64,000 bases of DNA from Streptomyces resistomycificus. Lineage in GTDB: Bacteria; Actinomycetota; Actinomycetes; Streptomycetales; Streptomycetaceae. Every line of letters starts with the position of its first letter. The first letter of the stretch is position 1. The stretch covers positions 509,673 to 573,672 of the forward strand of contig NZ_KQ948990.1 of the NCBI RefSeq assembly GCF_001514265.1. Direction: 5' to 3'. The notes under the pieces were generated by a model. That model was not told the DNA's origin. It was given only the letters and a program-made list of their open reading frames with translations, and did no database searches. A program made the position numbers and the translations under genes. Below, one piece after another: positions 1 to 8,128 of this stretch.

Positions 1-461
1 GTCCCGGGCGTGTTCGACATGGCCGCGAGATACAGGTCGCGGCCCGCCTTGGCCGGGTCGATGGGCCTCCGGCCCTCGTCGGTGACGGCGAGGAACTCCT
101 CCTCCATCCTGGGCGTGCCGCAGATCGCCGTGGACAGGGAGATCCCGGTGCGCTCGGCGTCGTGGCCGCCGTCCTGGAGCCCCGCGTCACGGACGGCCTG
201 CAGTGCGGCCGCGACCGCGAACTGCACGTACCGGTCGAGGCGTTGCACCTCCGGTGGCAGCGAAGGTATCTGCTCCTCGAATCCGGGGACCTCGGCTATC
301 GCGTCGGAGGCGAATTCGAAGGACTTGAAAAGGGAGGAACTCGTGATGTCGGAAAGGGATTTCGTGACGCTTTTTCCCGCCGAGACCGTGTCCCAGAAGG
401 CTTCTTTCCCGATTCCCGCCGGGCTGATCACGCCTAGCCCGGTGACGACCACTTCTCGCAT
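1..461 (-). CDS. beta-ketoacyl synthase, N-terminal part (runs off window)
   Basis: The first 153 codons are present and stay open to the window edge. The protein begins MREVVVTGLGVISPAG, the usual start of FabF-like and type II PKS ketosynthases, and continues through a PEVQRLDRYVQFAVAAA segment matching the conserved dimer-interface helix of KS enzymes. The family catalyses decarboxylative Claisen condensation of acyl-ACP chains. The active-site Cys lies beyond the edge, so a catalytic KS-alpha cannot be told from a chain-length factor or a KS-beta. The ATG sits two bases after the TAA of the upstream methyltransferase-like gene, so it is the fourth gene of a tightly packed operon. The context suggests a specialised-metabolite enzyme rather than housekeeping FabF; this is inference. 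Confidence 0.85.
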   Translation of the reverse strand, partial: MREVVVTGLGVISPAGIGKEAFWDTVSAGKSVTKSLSDITSSSLFKSFEFASDAIAEVPGFEEQIPSLPPEVQRLDRYVQFAVAAALQAVRDAGLQDGGHDAERTGISLSTAICGTPRMEEEFLAVTDEGRRPIDPAKAGRDLYLAAMSNTPG

Positions 462-463
462 GG

Positions 464-1507
464 TTACCGCCTTTTCCCTGTCTGGGCCGTCACCAGCCCG
501 CGCGTTACGCATTCCTTCGCCGTCACACCGGCGTCCTCCATGAGGGCGCGGTAGTCCTGCGCGGCGAGTACGGCCCCGTCCGCGGTGTTGACCAGAAGGC
601 TGAGCCCGAGCATCGGCCGGCTCAGCGCGGGCCGCCCCGGCTCCGGCCGCATCACGTCGGCCACCAGCAGGGTGCCGCCGGGGCGGAGCTGCCGGGCGCA
701 CTCCCGCACCAGCCGGGCCGTGGCCGTGGGCCCGGCGAAGCGGCCCGCGTGCGCCAGCACCACGGTGTCGAAACCGGCGTCGGCGAACGGCGGAGCGGCG
801 AAGTCGGCGGACACGAACCGGAACCTGTCGGCCACCCCGAACTCCGCCGCCCGCGCGCGGGCCGACCCGAGCAGCACCGGATCGTCGTGCGCGGTCACCT
901 CGGCCCGCGGATCGGCGGCGGCCAGGGCGATGCCCCACTCGCCGCCCCCGCAGGCCAGGTCCAGCACCCGGCCCGCCCGGCGCAGCCCCAGGGCCTCGAC
1001 GGCCGCGAAGGCGACCCGGACGGCGAGCGGGAAACCGCCGCCGAACAGTCCGGGGTGGCGGCCGCGCGCGGCGGGGGCGCCGAAGTCCCCGGAGCGGTCG
1101 CCGGAGCGGGTGACCGGGGTCAGCGCGCTCCACCGGTCCCACTGGCCGAGCACCTCGGCGAAGTGGTCGCCCAGGTAGGTGGGTTCGCCCTCGACGAGGT
1201 AGGCGCGGGAGAGCTCGGTCAGACCCTGCCCGTCACCGGTGAGCAGTCCGAACTCGGTGAGGACGGCCAGCAGGTCGCCCAGGGCCCGGGGGTCGCAGCC
1301 GAGGGCGGCGGCGAGGTCCTCGGTGCCGCGTGGGCGCCGTGCCAGCGCGGTGAAGACGCCCAGTTCCAGGGCCGTACCGAGGGCTCTGGCCCTGGCGAAG
1401 CCGAAGTTGAGGGCGAGCAGCGGGCCCGGGTCGGGGGCGGTCGTGTAGCGGGCGAGGGCCGCTGCGGGGGAGGCGGGCGGCGCGGCCCGCACCGGGGTGT
1501 CCGTCAT
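464..1507 (-). CDS. SAM-dependent O-methyltransferase-like protein
   Basis: This 347-residue protein has the two-domain build of the plant-type O-methyltransferase family. An N-terminal winged-helix dimerisation domain covers about residues 30-115, followed by a Rossmann methyltransferase domain. SAM motif I reads VLDLACGGGEWG at about 181-192. The position that usually carries the catalytic His of the LHDW motif reads HAGRFAG here, so the general base is not evident. C-, N- or non-methylating chemistry of the RdmB kind is possible. It is paralogous to the next gene upstream, and both share an LLVNT-x2-G segment near the C-terminus. The gap between them is nine bases. It probably tailors the product of the adjacent ketosynthase pathway; the substrate is unknown. 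Confidence 0.8.
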   Translation of the reverse strand: MTDTPVRAAPPASPAAALARYTTAPDPGPLLALNFGFARARALGTALELGVFTALARRPRGTEDLAAALGCDPRALGDLLAVLTEFGLLTGDGQGLTELSRAYLVEGEPTYLGDHFAEVLGQWDRWSALTPVTRSGDRSGDFGAPAARGRHPGLFGGGFPLAVRVAFAAVEALGLRRAGRVLDLACGGGEWGIALAAADPRAEVTAHDDPVLLGSARARAAEFGVADRFRFVSADFAAPPFADAGFDTVVLAHAGRFAGPTATARLVRECARQLRPGGTLLVADVMRPEPGRPALSRPMLGLSLLVNTADGAVLAAQDYRALMEDAGVTAKECVTRGLVTAQTGKRR

Positions 1508-1516
1508 TGTGGCGTC

Positions 1517-2566
1517 CTACTTGGTGGCCGTGAGCAGACCGGAGAGCTGGGAGACGTTGCGGGTGGCGATGTCCCGGAACCCGGCGCCCTCCACCCAGGC
1601 GCGGATCTCGTCCACGTCCCGGACCTCGCCCTCCTCGGTGTTGACCAGGAGGATCAGCCCGAACATGGCCGGGAAGAGGCCGGTGGCCAGGGCCGGCATG
1701 TGGGAGTGCACCAACAGCCTTCCGCCGTCGGGCAGATGGGCGTGGATGCGCTTGACCAGGTGCGCGGCGCGCTCGGGGCCGTAGCCGTCGAGGACGTGGG
1801 AGAGGAGGACCGCGTCCGTCTCCGGCCAGGCGTCCGCCATGATGTCGGCGGGCCTGACCTCGATCCGGTCCTCGAGGCCGGCCTCGCGCACGTTGGCGCG
1901 GGCCAGGTCGGTCACCGCGGGGTAGTCGAGGGCCGTGACACGCAGCTCGGGGTGGTGGGAGGCGAGGGCGATCGAGTAGTCGCCCGAGCCGCAGCCCAGG
2001 TCGACGACCCGGCGGACGCCGGCCAGCGGGACCGCGGCGGCCAGCTTGCCCGCCTGCAGCCGGGAGCTGACCCGCATGGCCTGGATGAGCCGCCCGGTGC
2101 CCTCGCGGCCCTCGCCGGCCGCGGCGCCCTGGTCGCGGTAACCCTGCTTGAGGACCCGCTGGTTGAGCGAGGTGTTGGTGCGTACGGCCTCGTCGAGGCG
2201 GGAGAAGTGGCCGAAGTGGGAGTTCTGGTGCGCGGCGAACCCGCCCATGTACTCGGGCCGCCCGGCGACGAGATAGCGGCTCGCCTCGTCGGAGTTGCGG
2301 TAGCCGCCGTTCTCGGCGCGCACCAGGTCCAGGCCCTTGAGGGCGACGAGCAGGGCGCGGGTGGGACGTTTCTCCAGGCCCAGTTCGTCGGCCAGTTCGG
2401 CCACCGTGCGCGGGCTCTTCTCCAGCGCCTCGAAGACCCCGAGGTCGAGGGCCGCGAACACGGCCTTGGACTGGAGGTAGGCGGTCAGGATGGTGTGGAC
2501 CCTGGAGGAGTCGCCGTCGGGGGAGGCCTGGCCGGCCTGGGTGTCGAGGTCCTGAGTGGTCGTCAC
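1517..2566 (-). CDS. SAM-dependent O-methyltransferase-like protein, paralogue
   Basis: This 349-residue protein has the same fold as its neighbour: a winged-helix N-terminal domain (about 25-110) and a SAM-binding domain with motif I VVDLGCGSGDYS at about 187-198. I chose the GTG start because it overlaps the TGA of the cupin gene (GTGA) and has GGAG five bases upstream. A longer frame upstream lies entirely inside the cupin gene. The catalytic-His segment reads SHVLDGYG, with Asp where LHDW enzymes have His. The conserved tail LLVNTEEGEV resembles that of the partner gene. The two may form a heterodimer or act in sequence; the sequence does not settle which. Confidence 0.8.
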   Translation of the reverse strand: MTTTQDLDTQAGQASPDGDSSRVHTILTAYLQSKAVFAALDLGVFEALEKSPRTVAELADELGLEKRPTRALLVALKGLDLVRAENGGYRNSDEASRYLVAGRPEYMGGFAAHQNSHFGHFSRLDEAVRTNTSLNQRVLKQGYRDQGAAAGEGREGTGRLIQAMRVSSRLQAGKLAAAVPLAGVRRVVDLGCGSGDYSIALASHHPELRVTALDYPAVTDLARANVREAGLEDRIEVRPADIMADAWPETDAVLLSHVLDGYGPERAAHLVKRIHAHLPDGGRLLVHSHMPALATGLFPAMFGLILLVNTEEGEVRDVDEIRAWVEGAGFRDIATRNVSQLSGLLTATK

Positions 2567-2994
2567 TTGCTCTCCAGGAGGCTGGTGTACTCGGGCATCT
2601 GCGTGTACTCGTAGGGGTCCTCGGAGAGGAACACGTTGCGCACCGGCGGCCGTTCGCACGGGGCGACGACGAGGAAGCGGCACGTCTGCCCGGGTCCGGT
2701 GACGAAGCCGTGCGGCTCGCCCCGGGGGATGAAGATGGCCTCGCCCGGCCCGACCTCCTCGGTGCGGCCCTGGTCGGGCAGGACCAGGCCCATGGAGCCC
2801 TCGAGCACGTAGATCTCGTGCTCCCACTCGTGGAAGTGGGGCGGGGTGGACCCGTTCGGCGACACCTCGAACTCGGTGAGGACGAAGCGGTCCGCGCCGT
2901 CCGGGGTGTCGATCAGCTTGCGGTGCGTCGTCTCCTTCGCTCCCGGTTCCCTGACGATTTCTGCCTTCACGTCGGTTCGGTGCACTCGTTTCAT
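2563..2994 (-). CDS. cupin-domain protein
   Basis: This single-domain cupin has 143 residues. Cupin motif 1 shows H53-F-H55 followed by E60 and a YVLEG strand. Motif 2 shows PRGEPHGF with H95. Together these give a plausible mononuclear metal site. Small cupins in biosynthetic loci act as dioxygenases, cyclases or isomerases, or as sugar-binding proteins; the specific reaction is unknown here. I chose the start MKRVHRTD because an AAAGG motif lies six bases upstream; an open frame extends further upstream but lacks a ribosome site. It is the first gene of the operon that continues into both methyltransferases and the ketosynthase, and its stop overlaps the next start. Confidence 0.8.
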   Translation of the reverse strand: MKRVHRTDVKAEIVREPGAKETTHRKLIDTPDGADRFVLTEFEVSPNGSTPPHFHEWEHEIYVLEGSMGLVLPDQGRTEEVGPGEAIFIPRGEPHGFVTGPGQTCRFLVVAPCERPPVRNVFLSEDPYEYTQMPEYTSLLESK

Positions 2995-3240
2995 CGGCTG
3001 CCTTTCCGCTGTGCGGGGCCCGTCATCCGGTGATTCAAAACCTCGTACGGAAAGCGACTCTAGGTCGGAAATGAGAAAGCCCACTACGGGCAACCGTCAC
3101 CGCGTATCCGTGACAATCACCCATGGCCGGACGGGACATGTGCCCACCGGGCCGGGACATCCACCCAAGGGGTCGCCACCGGACGGAACTTTGCCGGAAT
3201 TCGACTGTGGCCTTCATGCGGAAGCCGTAATTCTGAATGC
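2995..3240. promoter_or_regulatory. divergent promoter/operator region of the PKS-edge operon
   Basis: This 246-bp gap separates the cupin operon (minus) from the tandem TetR genes (plus) and must carry promoters for both. An inverted repeat GTCAC-N9-GTGAC at about 3096-3114 is the clearest TetR-operator-like element. TAGAGT on the minus strand (ACTCTA on the plus strand at about 3057) could be a -10 box, but no well-spaced -35 is visible. The assignment as the target of the two TetR proteins rests on position only. Confidence 0.45.
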
Positions 3241-3690
3241 GTGAACAAGGACCGACTTCTCAGCGCGGCCCGTCAGGAACTGTGCCGGCACGGCTTCGAG
3301 GGGACGACTCTGCGCGGGGTGGCGCACCGGGCGGGGGTGGACGCGCGGCTGGTGAGCTACTACTTCGCGGGCAAGGAGCAGTTGTGCTCCGAGGCCGTCC
3401 GGCTCCCCTGGGACTCCCCGGCGGCGGGCCGCGCCGCGCTCGCCGCCGCGCTGACCCACCGGCCCTCCGCGGTCCGGCTGAGCGGCGCCCTCGGTGACAC
3501 GCTCGGCGTGATGTACCGCGGCGCGGGGGCGCGGGACCCGGACCTCGTGGCGGCGGCGACGGCCAGTGTCCTGCTGGGGCTGACGCTGCTGTCCTGCGCG
3601 GGCGTCCCCGCGCTGGATCCGCCCGGGCCAGGGACGACGGCGGCCGTGTCGCGCTACCTCGGGTCCCTGTCGGAGGGCCCCTCGTCATGA
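3241..3690 (+). CDS. short TetR-family regulator
   Basis: This 149-residue protein has a complete N-terminal TetR helix-turn-helix (GTTLRGVAHRAGVDARLVSYYFAGKE at about 22-47, shown here only by its key YYF-x-KE end). Its ligand-binding part is only about 100 residues, well short of the usual 190-220 total. The GTG start has no clear Shine-Dalgarno; TAATTC seven bases upstream could allow a leaderless transcript. It is translationally coupled (ATGA) to a second TetR gene and divergent from the cupin operon, the classic arrangement for a pathway repressor. The shortened C-terminal domain raises the possibility that it works only as a heterodimer with its neighbour; that is inference. Confidence 0.75.
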   Translation: MNKDRLLSAARQELCRHGFEGTTLRGVAHRAGVDARLVSYYFAGKEQLCSEAVRLPWDSPAAGRAALAAALTHRPSAVRLSGALGDTLGVMYRGAGARDPDLVAAATASVLLGLTLLSCAGVPALDPPGPGTTAAVSRYLGSLSEGPSS

Positions 3691-4274
3691 GTTCCGGCAG
3701 CAGGGGCCGCCGCCGGGGCACCGGCGACACGCGCGCGCAGATCCTCGACGCGGCCCGGAGCGCCTTCGCCGCACACGGCTACCAGGCCACGACCCTGCGG
3801 GCCGTCGCGTACGCCGCCGGCGTCGACGCCTCGCTCATCCACCACTTCTTCGGCCCCAAGGAGGCCCTCTTCCGCGCGGCGACCGGCCGGGAACCGCACC
3901 TGGCCGGCCTCACATCGGGCGCGCTCGCCTCCGGGGACGGGGAGCGTGTCCTGCGCGCCTGCCTCGACCAGTGGGAGTCACCGGAGCAGCGCGCCCCGGT
4001 CCTCGCGGTGGTCCGCTCCACGCTCGCACACGCCCCGGCGGCGGCGCGGCTGCGGGACTTCGTCTCCGTCGAGCTGCAATCCGCCCTCGCCGGGCAGCTC
4101 GGCGGCGCGGACGCGGAGGTCCGGGCCGCCCTGGTCGGGTCCCAGCTGATCGGTCTGATGGTGGCGCGTCACGTGGTCCCGGTGGAGCCGCTCGCCTCGG
4201 CCGACCGGGACACCGTGGTGGGTCTGCTCGCTCCGGCCCTCGGAAGGTGCTTGGGCGAGACGCCGGAGGGCTGA
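3687..4274 (+). CDS. TetR-family regulator
   Basis: This full-length TetR protein (195 residues) has its helix-turn-helix at about residues 15-62, ending in the typical HHFFGPKEALF recognition segment. The helical C-terminal ligand domain contains a conserved VGSQLIGL segment seen in the TetR_C subgroup. Its ATG overlaps the TGA of the preceding short TetR gene, so both are made from one message. The recognition helices of the two proteins are similar (AGVDA-x-L), pointing to a tandem duplication and perhaps a common operator. The likely role is ligand-controlled repression of the divergent operon or of its export. Confidence 0.8.
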   Translation: MSSGSRGRRRGTGDTRAQILDAARSAFAAHGYQATTLRAVAYAAGVDASLIHHFFGPKEALFRAATGREPHLAGLTSGALASGDGERVLRACLDQWESPEQRAPVLAVVRSTLAHAPAAARLRDFVSVELQSALAGQLGGADAEVRAALVGSQLIGLMVARHVVPVEPLASADRDTVVGLLAPALGRCLGETPEG

Positions 4275-4278
4275 CCGC

Positions 4279-4632
4279 TCAGCCCGCGGAAACCGTCTCC
4301 CGCACGGCCCCGTCCGGCCCCGCCACCAGCACCGGCGTCCCGGGCCCGCCCAGATCCCGTACGGCCGCCAGGTCCTGGGGCGCCGCGGACTCCGCGTCCG
4401 TCACCACCGCGGCCGCCTCCAGGGACGTGGCTCCCGAGGCCACCGCCATCGCCACCGCCGTCTGCAACGCGCTCAGCTTGAGCGAGTCCAGGCCGACGGT
4501 CCCGGCGACATACGTCCGCCCGGTCTCGTCGCGCACGGCCGCCCCCTCGGGCACACCGTTACGGGCCCGCGCCGAGCGGGCCAGGGTCACGATCTTGCGG
4601 TCCTCGGGGTCGAGCGCGCTGCTGTCGGTCAT
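4279..4632 (-). CDS. cytidine deaminase-like protein without zinc ligands
   Basis: The 117-residue length and fold pattern match small cytidine deaminases: an LARSARARNG start, a YVAGTVGLDSL strand region, then an ALQTAVAMAVASG helix. The catalytic signatures are missing. The CAE/HAE motif reads S-A-L-Q (about 54-57), and the PCxxC zinc motif reads SAAPQDL (about 82-88). A deaminase activity is therefore unlikely; a structural or binding role is more plausible. The ATG is preceded by TATGCT at six bases, consistent with a leaderless transcript. It follows corC and yjbR on the same strand, where actinobacteria commonly have a cdd-like gene before era; era itself is not in the window. Confidence 0.75.
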   Translation of the reverse strand: MTDSSALDPEDRKIVTLARSARARNGVPEGAAVRDETGRTYVAGTVGLDSLKLSALQTAVAMAVASGATSLEAAAVVTDAESAAPQDLAAVRDLGGPGTPVLVAGPDGAVRETVSAG

Positions 4633-4638
4633 GGGGTG

Positions 4639-4644
4639 AGCATA
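4639..4644 (-). promoter_or_regulatory. candidate -10 box, leaderless, for the deaminase-like gene
   Basis: TATGCT on the minus strand ends six bases before the ATG at 4632, and no Shine-Dalgarno sequence is present. This spacing would put the transcription start at the A of the start codon. No convincing -35 hexamer is visible. Confidence 0.35.
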
Positions 4645-4733
4645 CGTAGCCGCGGTACCGGCCCCCTCACGCCACCCTCCGTTGTCCGCGGCGGCACCGG
4701 CGGCCGAGCGATCAGGGGGGCGCCGCCGCACGG

Positions 4734-5093
4734 TCACGGCCGGTCCAGCCGCAGCCGCTCCGCTCTCGGCAGGCCCGCCACGACCAGGTCGTAGGAGTCC
4801 TCGACCAGTTCGCGGACCAGGCGGTCGGGGAGGCCGCCGTCTGCTGTGACGGTGTTCCAGTGCCGCTTGTTCATGTGATAGCCGGGGACGATCAGGCCGG
4901 GGTGCTCGTCCCGCAGGCGCACCGCGTCCTCCGGGTCGCACTTCAGGTTCACCGTCAGCGGCCGTGCGTCGAGGGTGGTGAGGGCGAAGAGCTTGCCGAG
5001 GACCTTGAAGACGGAGGTCTCCGGCCGGAAGGGGAAGTCCTCCACGACCGCGTTGAAGGAGAGGCAGAACGCGCGCAGCTCCTGCGGGGTCAC
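4734..5093 (-). CDS. MmcQ/YjbR family protein
   Basis: This 119-residue member of the MmcQ/YjbR family starts [16 protein letters not shown] and carries the characteristic KVLGKLFALTTLD, NLKCDPEDAVRLRDEHPG and YHMNKRHWNTV blocks. The last is the family signature region. The fold resembles a double-wing DNA-binding domain, but no biochemical function is established. The GTG start overlaps the TGA of corC (GTGA), so translation is coupled to that gene. It lies in the phoH-ybeY-corC transcription unit. Confidence 0.85.
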   Translation of the reverse strand: MTPQELRAFCLSFNAVVEDFPFRPETSVFKVLGKLFALTTLDARPLTVNLKCDPEDAVRLRDEHPGLIVPGYHMNKRHWNTVTADGGLPDRLVRELVEDSYDLVVAGLPRAERLRLDRP

Positions 5094-6400
5094 TCCGCCT
5101 TCGCCTCCTCGTCCGCGTGGGCGCCGACCGGTTGCACCGGCTCCACCAGCACCGTCACGATCTTGTTCCGGCGGCCCGCGGCGGCCTCGGCCGTCAGCCG
5201 CAGCTCGCGGCCGTCGGGTAGTCCGACCACGGCGGAGGCGCCGGCGATCGGGACCCGGCCCAGTGCCTTCGCCAGCAGCCCGCCGACGGTCTCCACGTCC
5301 TCGTCGTCGTACTCCTCCAGGCCGTAGAGCTCGCCGAGGTCGGTGATGTCGAGGCGGGCGGTCACCCGGTGACGGTCCTCGCCGAGCTCCTCCACGGGCG
5401 GGAGTTCACGGTCGTACTCGTCGGTGATCTCGCCGACGATCTCCTCGAGGATGTCCTCGATGGTGACGATGCCGGCCGTGCCGCCGTACTCGTCGATGGC
5501 GACGGCCACGTGGTTGCGGTCCTGCTGCATCTCGCGCAGCAGGTCACCGGCGTTCTTGGTGTCGGGCACGAAGGCGGCCGGCCGCATGGCCGTCGACACC
5601 AACTCGCTCTCCGCGTCCCGGCTGATGTGCGTCTTGCGGACCAGGTCCTTGAGGTACACGATCCCGACGATGTCGTCCTCGCTCTCCCCGCTGACCGGAA
5701 TGCGCGAGAACCCGGACCTGAGCGCCAGGGTCAGCGCCTGGCGGATCGTCTTGTAGCGCTCGATGACGACGAGGTCGGTCCTCGGGACCATGACCTCCCG
5801 CACGAGTGTGTCGCCCAGCTCGAAGACGGAGTGCACCATCCGGCGCTCCTCGTCCTCGATGAGCGACTCCTTCTCGGCGAGGTCGACCAGCGCCCGCAGC
5901 TCCGCCTCGGAGGCGAAGGGGCCACGCCTGAAGCCCTTGCCCGGCGTCAGCGCGTTGCCGATGAGGATCAGCAGGGAGGGGATCGGGCCCATGATCCGCG
6001 CGAGCGGCAGCAGGACGTACGCCGCCGCGGTCGCCGTGTTCAGGGGGTGCTGGCGTCCGATGGTGCGCGGGGAGACGCCGACGGCGACGTACGACACCAG
6101 GACCATGACGCCGATGGCGACCAGCAGCGCCTCGGTGGTGCCGTCGAACTCCCGCAGACACGCGTAGGTGACGAGCGCGGCCGCCGCCATCTCGCAGGCG
6201 ACGCGCACCAGCAGCGCCACGTTGAGATAGCGGGTCGGGTCGGCGGCGATCTGGGCCAGCTTCGCGCTGCCCCGGCGGCCGGTGCGCACGGCCTCCTCGG
6301 CCCGGAAGCTGGAGACCCGCGCGAGGCCCGCCTCCGCGCAGGCTGCGAGCCAGGCGACGACGACCAGCGCGATCGCGCCGGCGACGAGGGTGGGGCTCAT
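5090..6400 (-). CDS. CorC/HlyC-type CNNM-CBS membrane protein
   Basis: This 436-residue protein has three parts. An N-terminal DUF21/CNNM domain has hydrophobic segments at about 5-25, 60-90, 95-120 and 130-150. A CBS pair at about 200-335 contains VPRTDLVVI and [25 protein letters not shown]-terminal CorC_HlyC domain contains [16 protein letters not shown]. The family is linked to magnesium/cobalt efflux or membrane ion homeostasis; the transported ion is not certain. The start was chosen at the ATG overlapping the ybeY TGA (ATGA); a longer frame runs only through ybeY. It is part of the phoH-ybeY-corC operon conserved in actinobacteria. Confidence 0.9.
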   Translation of the reverse strand: MSPTLVAGAIALVVVAWLAACAEAGLARVSSFRAEEAVRTGRRGSAKLAQIAADPTRYLNVALLVRVACEMAAAALVTYACLREFDGTTEALLVAIGVMVLVSYVAVGVSPRTIGRQHPLNTATAAAYVLLPLARIMGPIPSLLILIGNALTPGKGFRRGPFASEAELRALVDLAEKESLIEDEERRMVHSVFELGDTLVREVMVPRTDLVVIERYKTIRQALTLALRSGFSRIPVSGESEDDIVGIVYLKDLVRKTHISRDAESELVSTAMRPAAFVPDTKNAGDLLREMQQDRNHVAVAIDEYGGTAGIVTIEDILEEIVGEITDEYDRELPPVEELGEDRHRVTARLDITDLGELYGLEEYDDEDVETVGGLLAKALGRVPIAGASAVVGLPDGRELRLTAEAAAGRRNKIVTVLVEPVQPVGAHADEEAKAE

Positions 6401-6894
6401 GAGACGGTCGGGGCCGGGGACGGACCGGTCAGGCCCTTCTCCGCACGCCAGCCGTCCACGATGGCGGCCTGCAGACCGAACATCTCGGCCTTCTCGTCCG
6501 CCTCCTCGTGGTCGTAGCCGAGCAGGTGCAGCACGCCGTGGACGGTGAGCAGCTGGAGCTCCTCGTCCATGGAGTGCTGCGTGGGCGCTTCCGCCCCCTG
6601 CCTGGCGGCGACCTCGGGGCACAGCACGATGTCGCCGAGGAGCCCCGGCGGGGGCTCCTCGTCGTCCTTCGACGGCGGCCGCAGCTCGTCCATCGGGAAG
6701 GACATGACATCGGTCGGGCCGGGCAGGTCCATCCACTGGATGTGCAGCTGCTCCATGGCGTCGGCGTCCACGACGATCACCGAGAGCTCGGAGAGCGGGT
6801 GGATACGCATCCGCGCGAGCGCGTAGCGGGCGACGTCGAGGATCGCCTGCTCGTCGACCTCGGTTCCGGACTCGTTGTTGACGTCGATCGACAT
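6397..6894 (-). CDS. ybeY: endoribonuclease YbeY (16S rRNA maturation)
   Basis: This protein of 165 residues carries the family zinc motif [11 protein letters not shown] (H-x3-H-x5-H) at about 118-128 and the upstream DVMSFPMDE block. YbeY is a single-strand RNase taking part in 16S rRNA 3' end maturation and late ribosome quality control. The start [15 protein letters not shown] agrees with other actinobacterial YbeY proteins. It lies 12 bases after phoH and its stop overlaps the corC start. Confidence 0.95.
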   Translation of the reverse strand: MSIDVNNESGTEVDEQAILDVARYALARMRIHPLSELSVIVVDADAMEQLHIQWMDLPGPTDVMSFPMDELRPPSKDDEEPPPGLLGDIVLCPEVAARQGAEAPTQHSMDEELQLLTVHGVLHLLGYDHEEADEKAEMFGLQAAIVDGWRAEKGLTGPSPAPTVS

Positions 6895-6906
6895 GGTGGT
6901 GCTGGT

Positions 6907-7965
6907 CTACTTCCGCTTGTTCCGGGCGCCCTTGTGGGTGCCGTTCTCCGTGCCGTTCTGGCTGTCGTACTTCTCGTACGCGTCGACGATACGGCCGACC
7001 AGCTTGTGCCGTACGACGTCCTGGGACGACAGGCGGGAGAAGTGGACGTCGTCGAGGCCCTCCAGGATCTCCTGGACCTGACGCAGACCCGACTTGGTGC
7101 CGGTCGGGAGGTCCACCTGCGTCACGTCACCCGTGATCACGATCTTCGAGTCGAAGCCGAGGCGGGTGAGGAACATCTTCATCTGCTCGGGGCTGGTGTT
7201 CTGGGCCTCGTCCAGGATGATGAAGGCGTCGTTGAGGGTACGGCCCCGCATGTACGCCAGCGGCGCGACCTCGATGGTCCCCGCCGCCATCAGGCGCGGG
7301 ATCGAGTCCGGGTCCAGCATGTCGTGCAGCGCGTCGTACAGCGGGCGCAGGTACGGGTCGATCTTCTCGTAGAGGGTGCCCGGGAGGAATCCGAGGCGCT
7401 CTCCGGCCTCCACCGCCGGGCGGGTCAGGATGATGCGGTTGACCTGCTTGGACTGCAGGGCCTGCACCGCCTTGGCCATGGCGAGGTAGGTCTTGCCGGT
7501 ACCGGCGGGGCCGATGCCGAAGACCACGGTGTGCTTGTCGATCGCGTCGACGTAGCGCTTCTGGTTCAGGGTCTTGGGGCGGATCGTGCGTCCGCGCGAG
7601 GAGAGGATGTTCTGCGTGAGCACTTCGGCCGGGGTCTCCTGGCCGTCGCTCTCGCCGTTCTCACTCGCTCTGAGCATGGCGATCGAGCGTTCCACTGCGT
7701 CCTCCGTCATCGGCTGTCCGGTGCGGAGCACCAGCATCATCTCGTCGAACAGGCGCTGGATGAGGGCGACTTCCGCGGCGCCGCCGACCGCGCTGACCTC
7801 GTTGCCCCGGACGTGGATGTCGACCGCCGGGAAGGCCTTCTCGATCACGCGCAGGAGGGAGTCGCCGGAACCCAGCACGGTCACCATGGGGTGCTGGGCG
7901 GGGACGGTGAACTGTGCTCTCGCCTGCCCCTGCGCGGGGGTGTGAGCTGTGGGTGTCTGAGTCAT
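6907..7965 (-). CDS. PhoH-like ATPase
   Basis: This 352-residue PhoH-family P-loop ATPase has Walker A GPAGTGKT at about 152-159 and Walker [10 protein letters not shown] at about 253-261. An N-terminal extension (about 20-90) resembles an RNA-binding KH-like region ([18 protein letters not shown]). The family is thought to act in RNA metabolism, and the ybeY neighbour supports that. It is the first gene of the phoH-ybeY-corC-yjbR unit. The 163-bp gap upstream should contain its promoter, but I see no well-spaced hexamers. Confidence 0.92.
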   Translation of the reverse strand: MTQTPTAHTPAQGQARAQFTVPAQHPMVTVLGSGDSLLRVIEKAFPAVDIHVRGNEVSAVGGAAEVALIQRLFDEMMLVLRTGQPMTEDAVERSIAMLRASENGESDGQETPAEVLTQNILSSRGRTIRPKTLNQKRYVDAIDKHTVVFGIGPAGTGKTYLAMAKAVQALQSKQVNRIILTRPAVEAGERLGFLPGTLYEKIDPYLRPLYDALHDMLDPDSIPRLMAAGTIEVAPLAYMRGRTLNDAFIILDEAQNTSPEQMKMFLTRLGFDSKIVITGDVTQVDLPTGTKSGLRQVQEILEGLDDVHFSRLSSQDVVRHKLVGRIVDAYEKYDSQNGTENGTHKGARNKRK

Positions 7966-8128
7966 GGGCCGGCGCTGAAGGCCTGCGGTTCCTCCTCGTC
8001 ACGGCCGCGTAGCTGAGAGCGGCCTCGCGATACCAAGGGTACGACGGTGCACTGACAACGCCGTAGGGCTTTTCGCCGACCACTCGGGGTGCGGAGCCTA
8101 GAGGACAGTCACCGCGGCGCCGGGTGGC

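Noticed and set aside
1..543. Plus-strand open frame at the window start
   Set aside because: Antisense to the ketosynthase gene, which shows strong family motifs.
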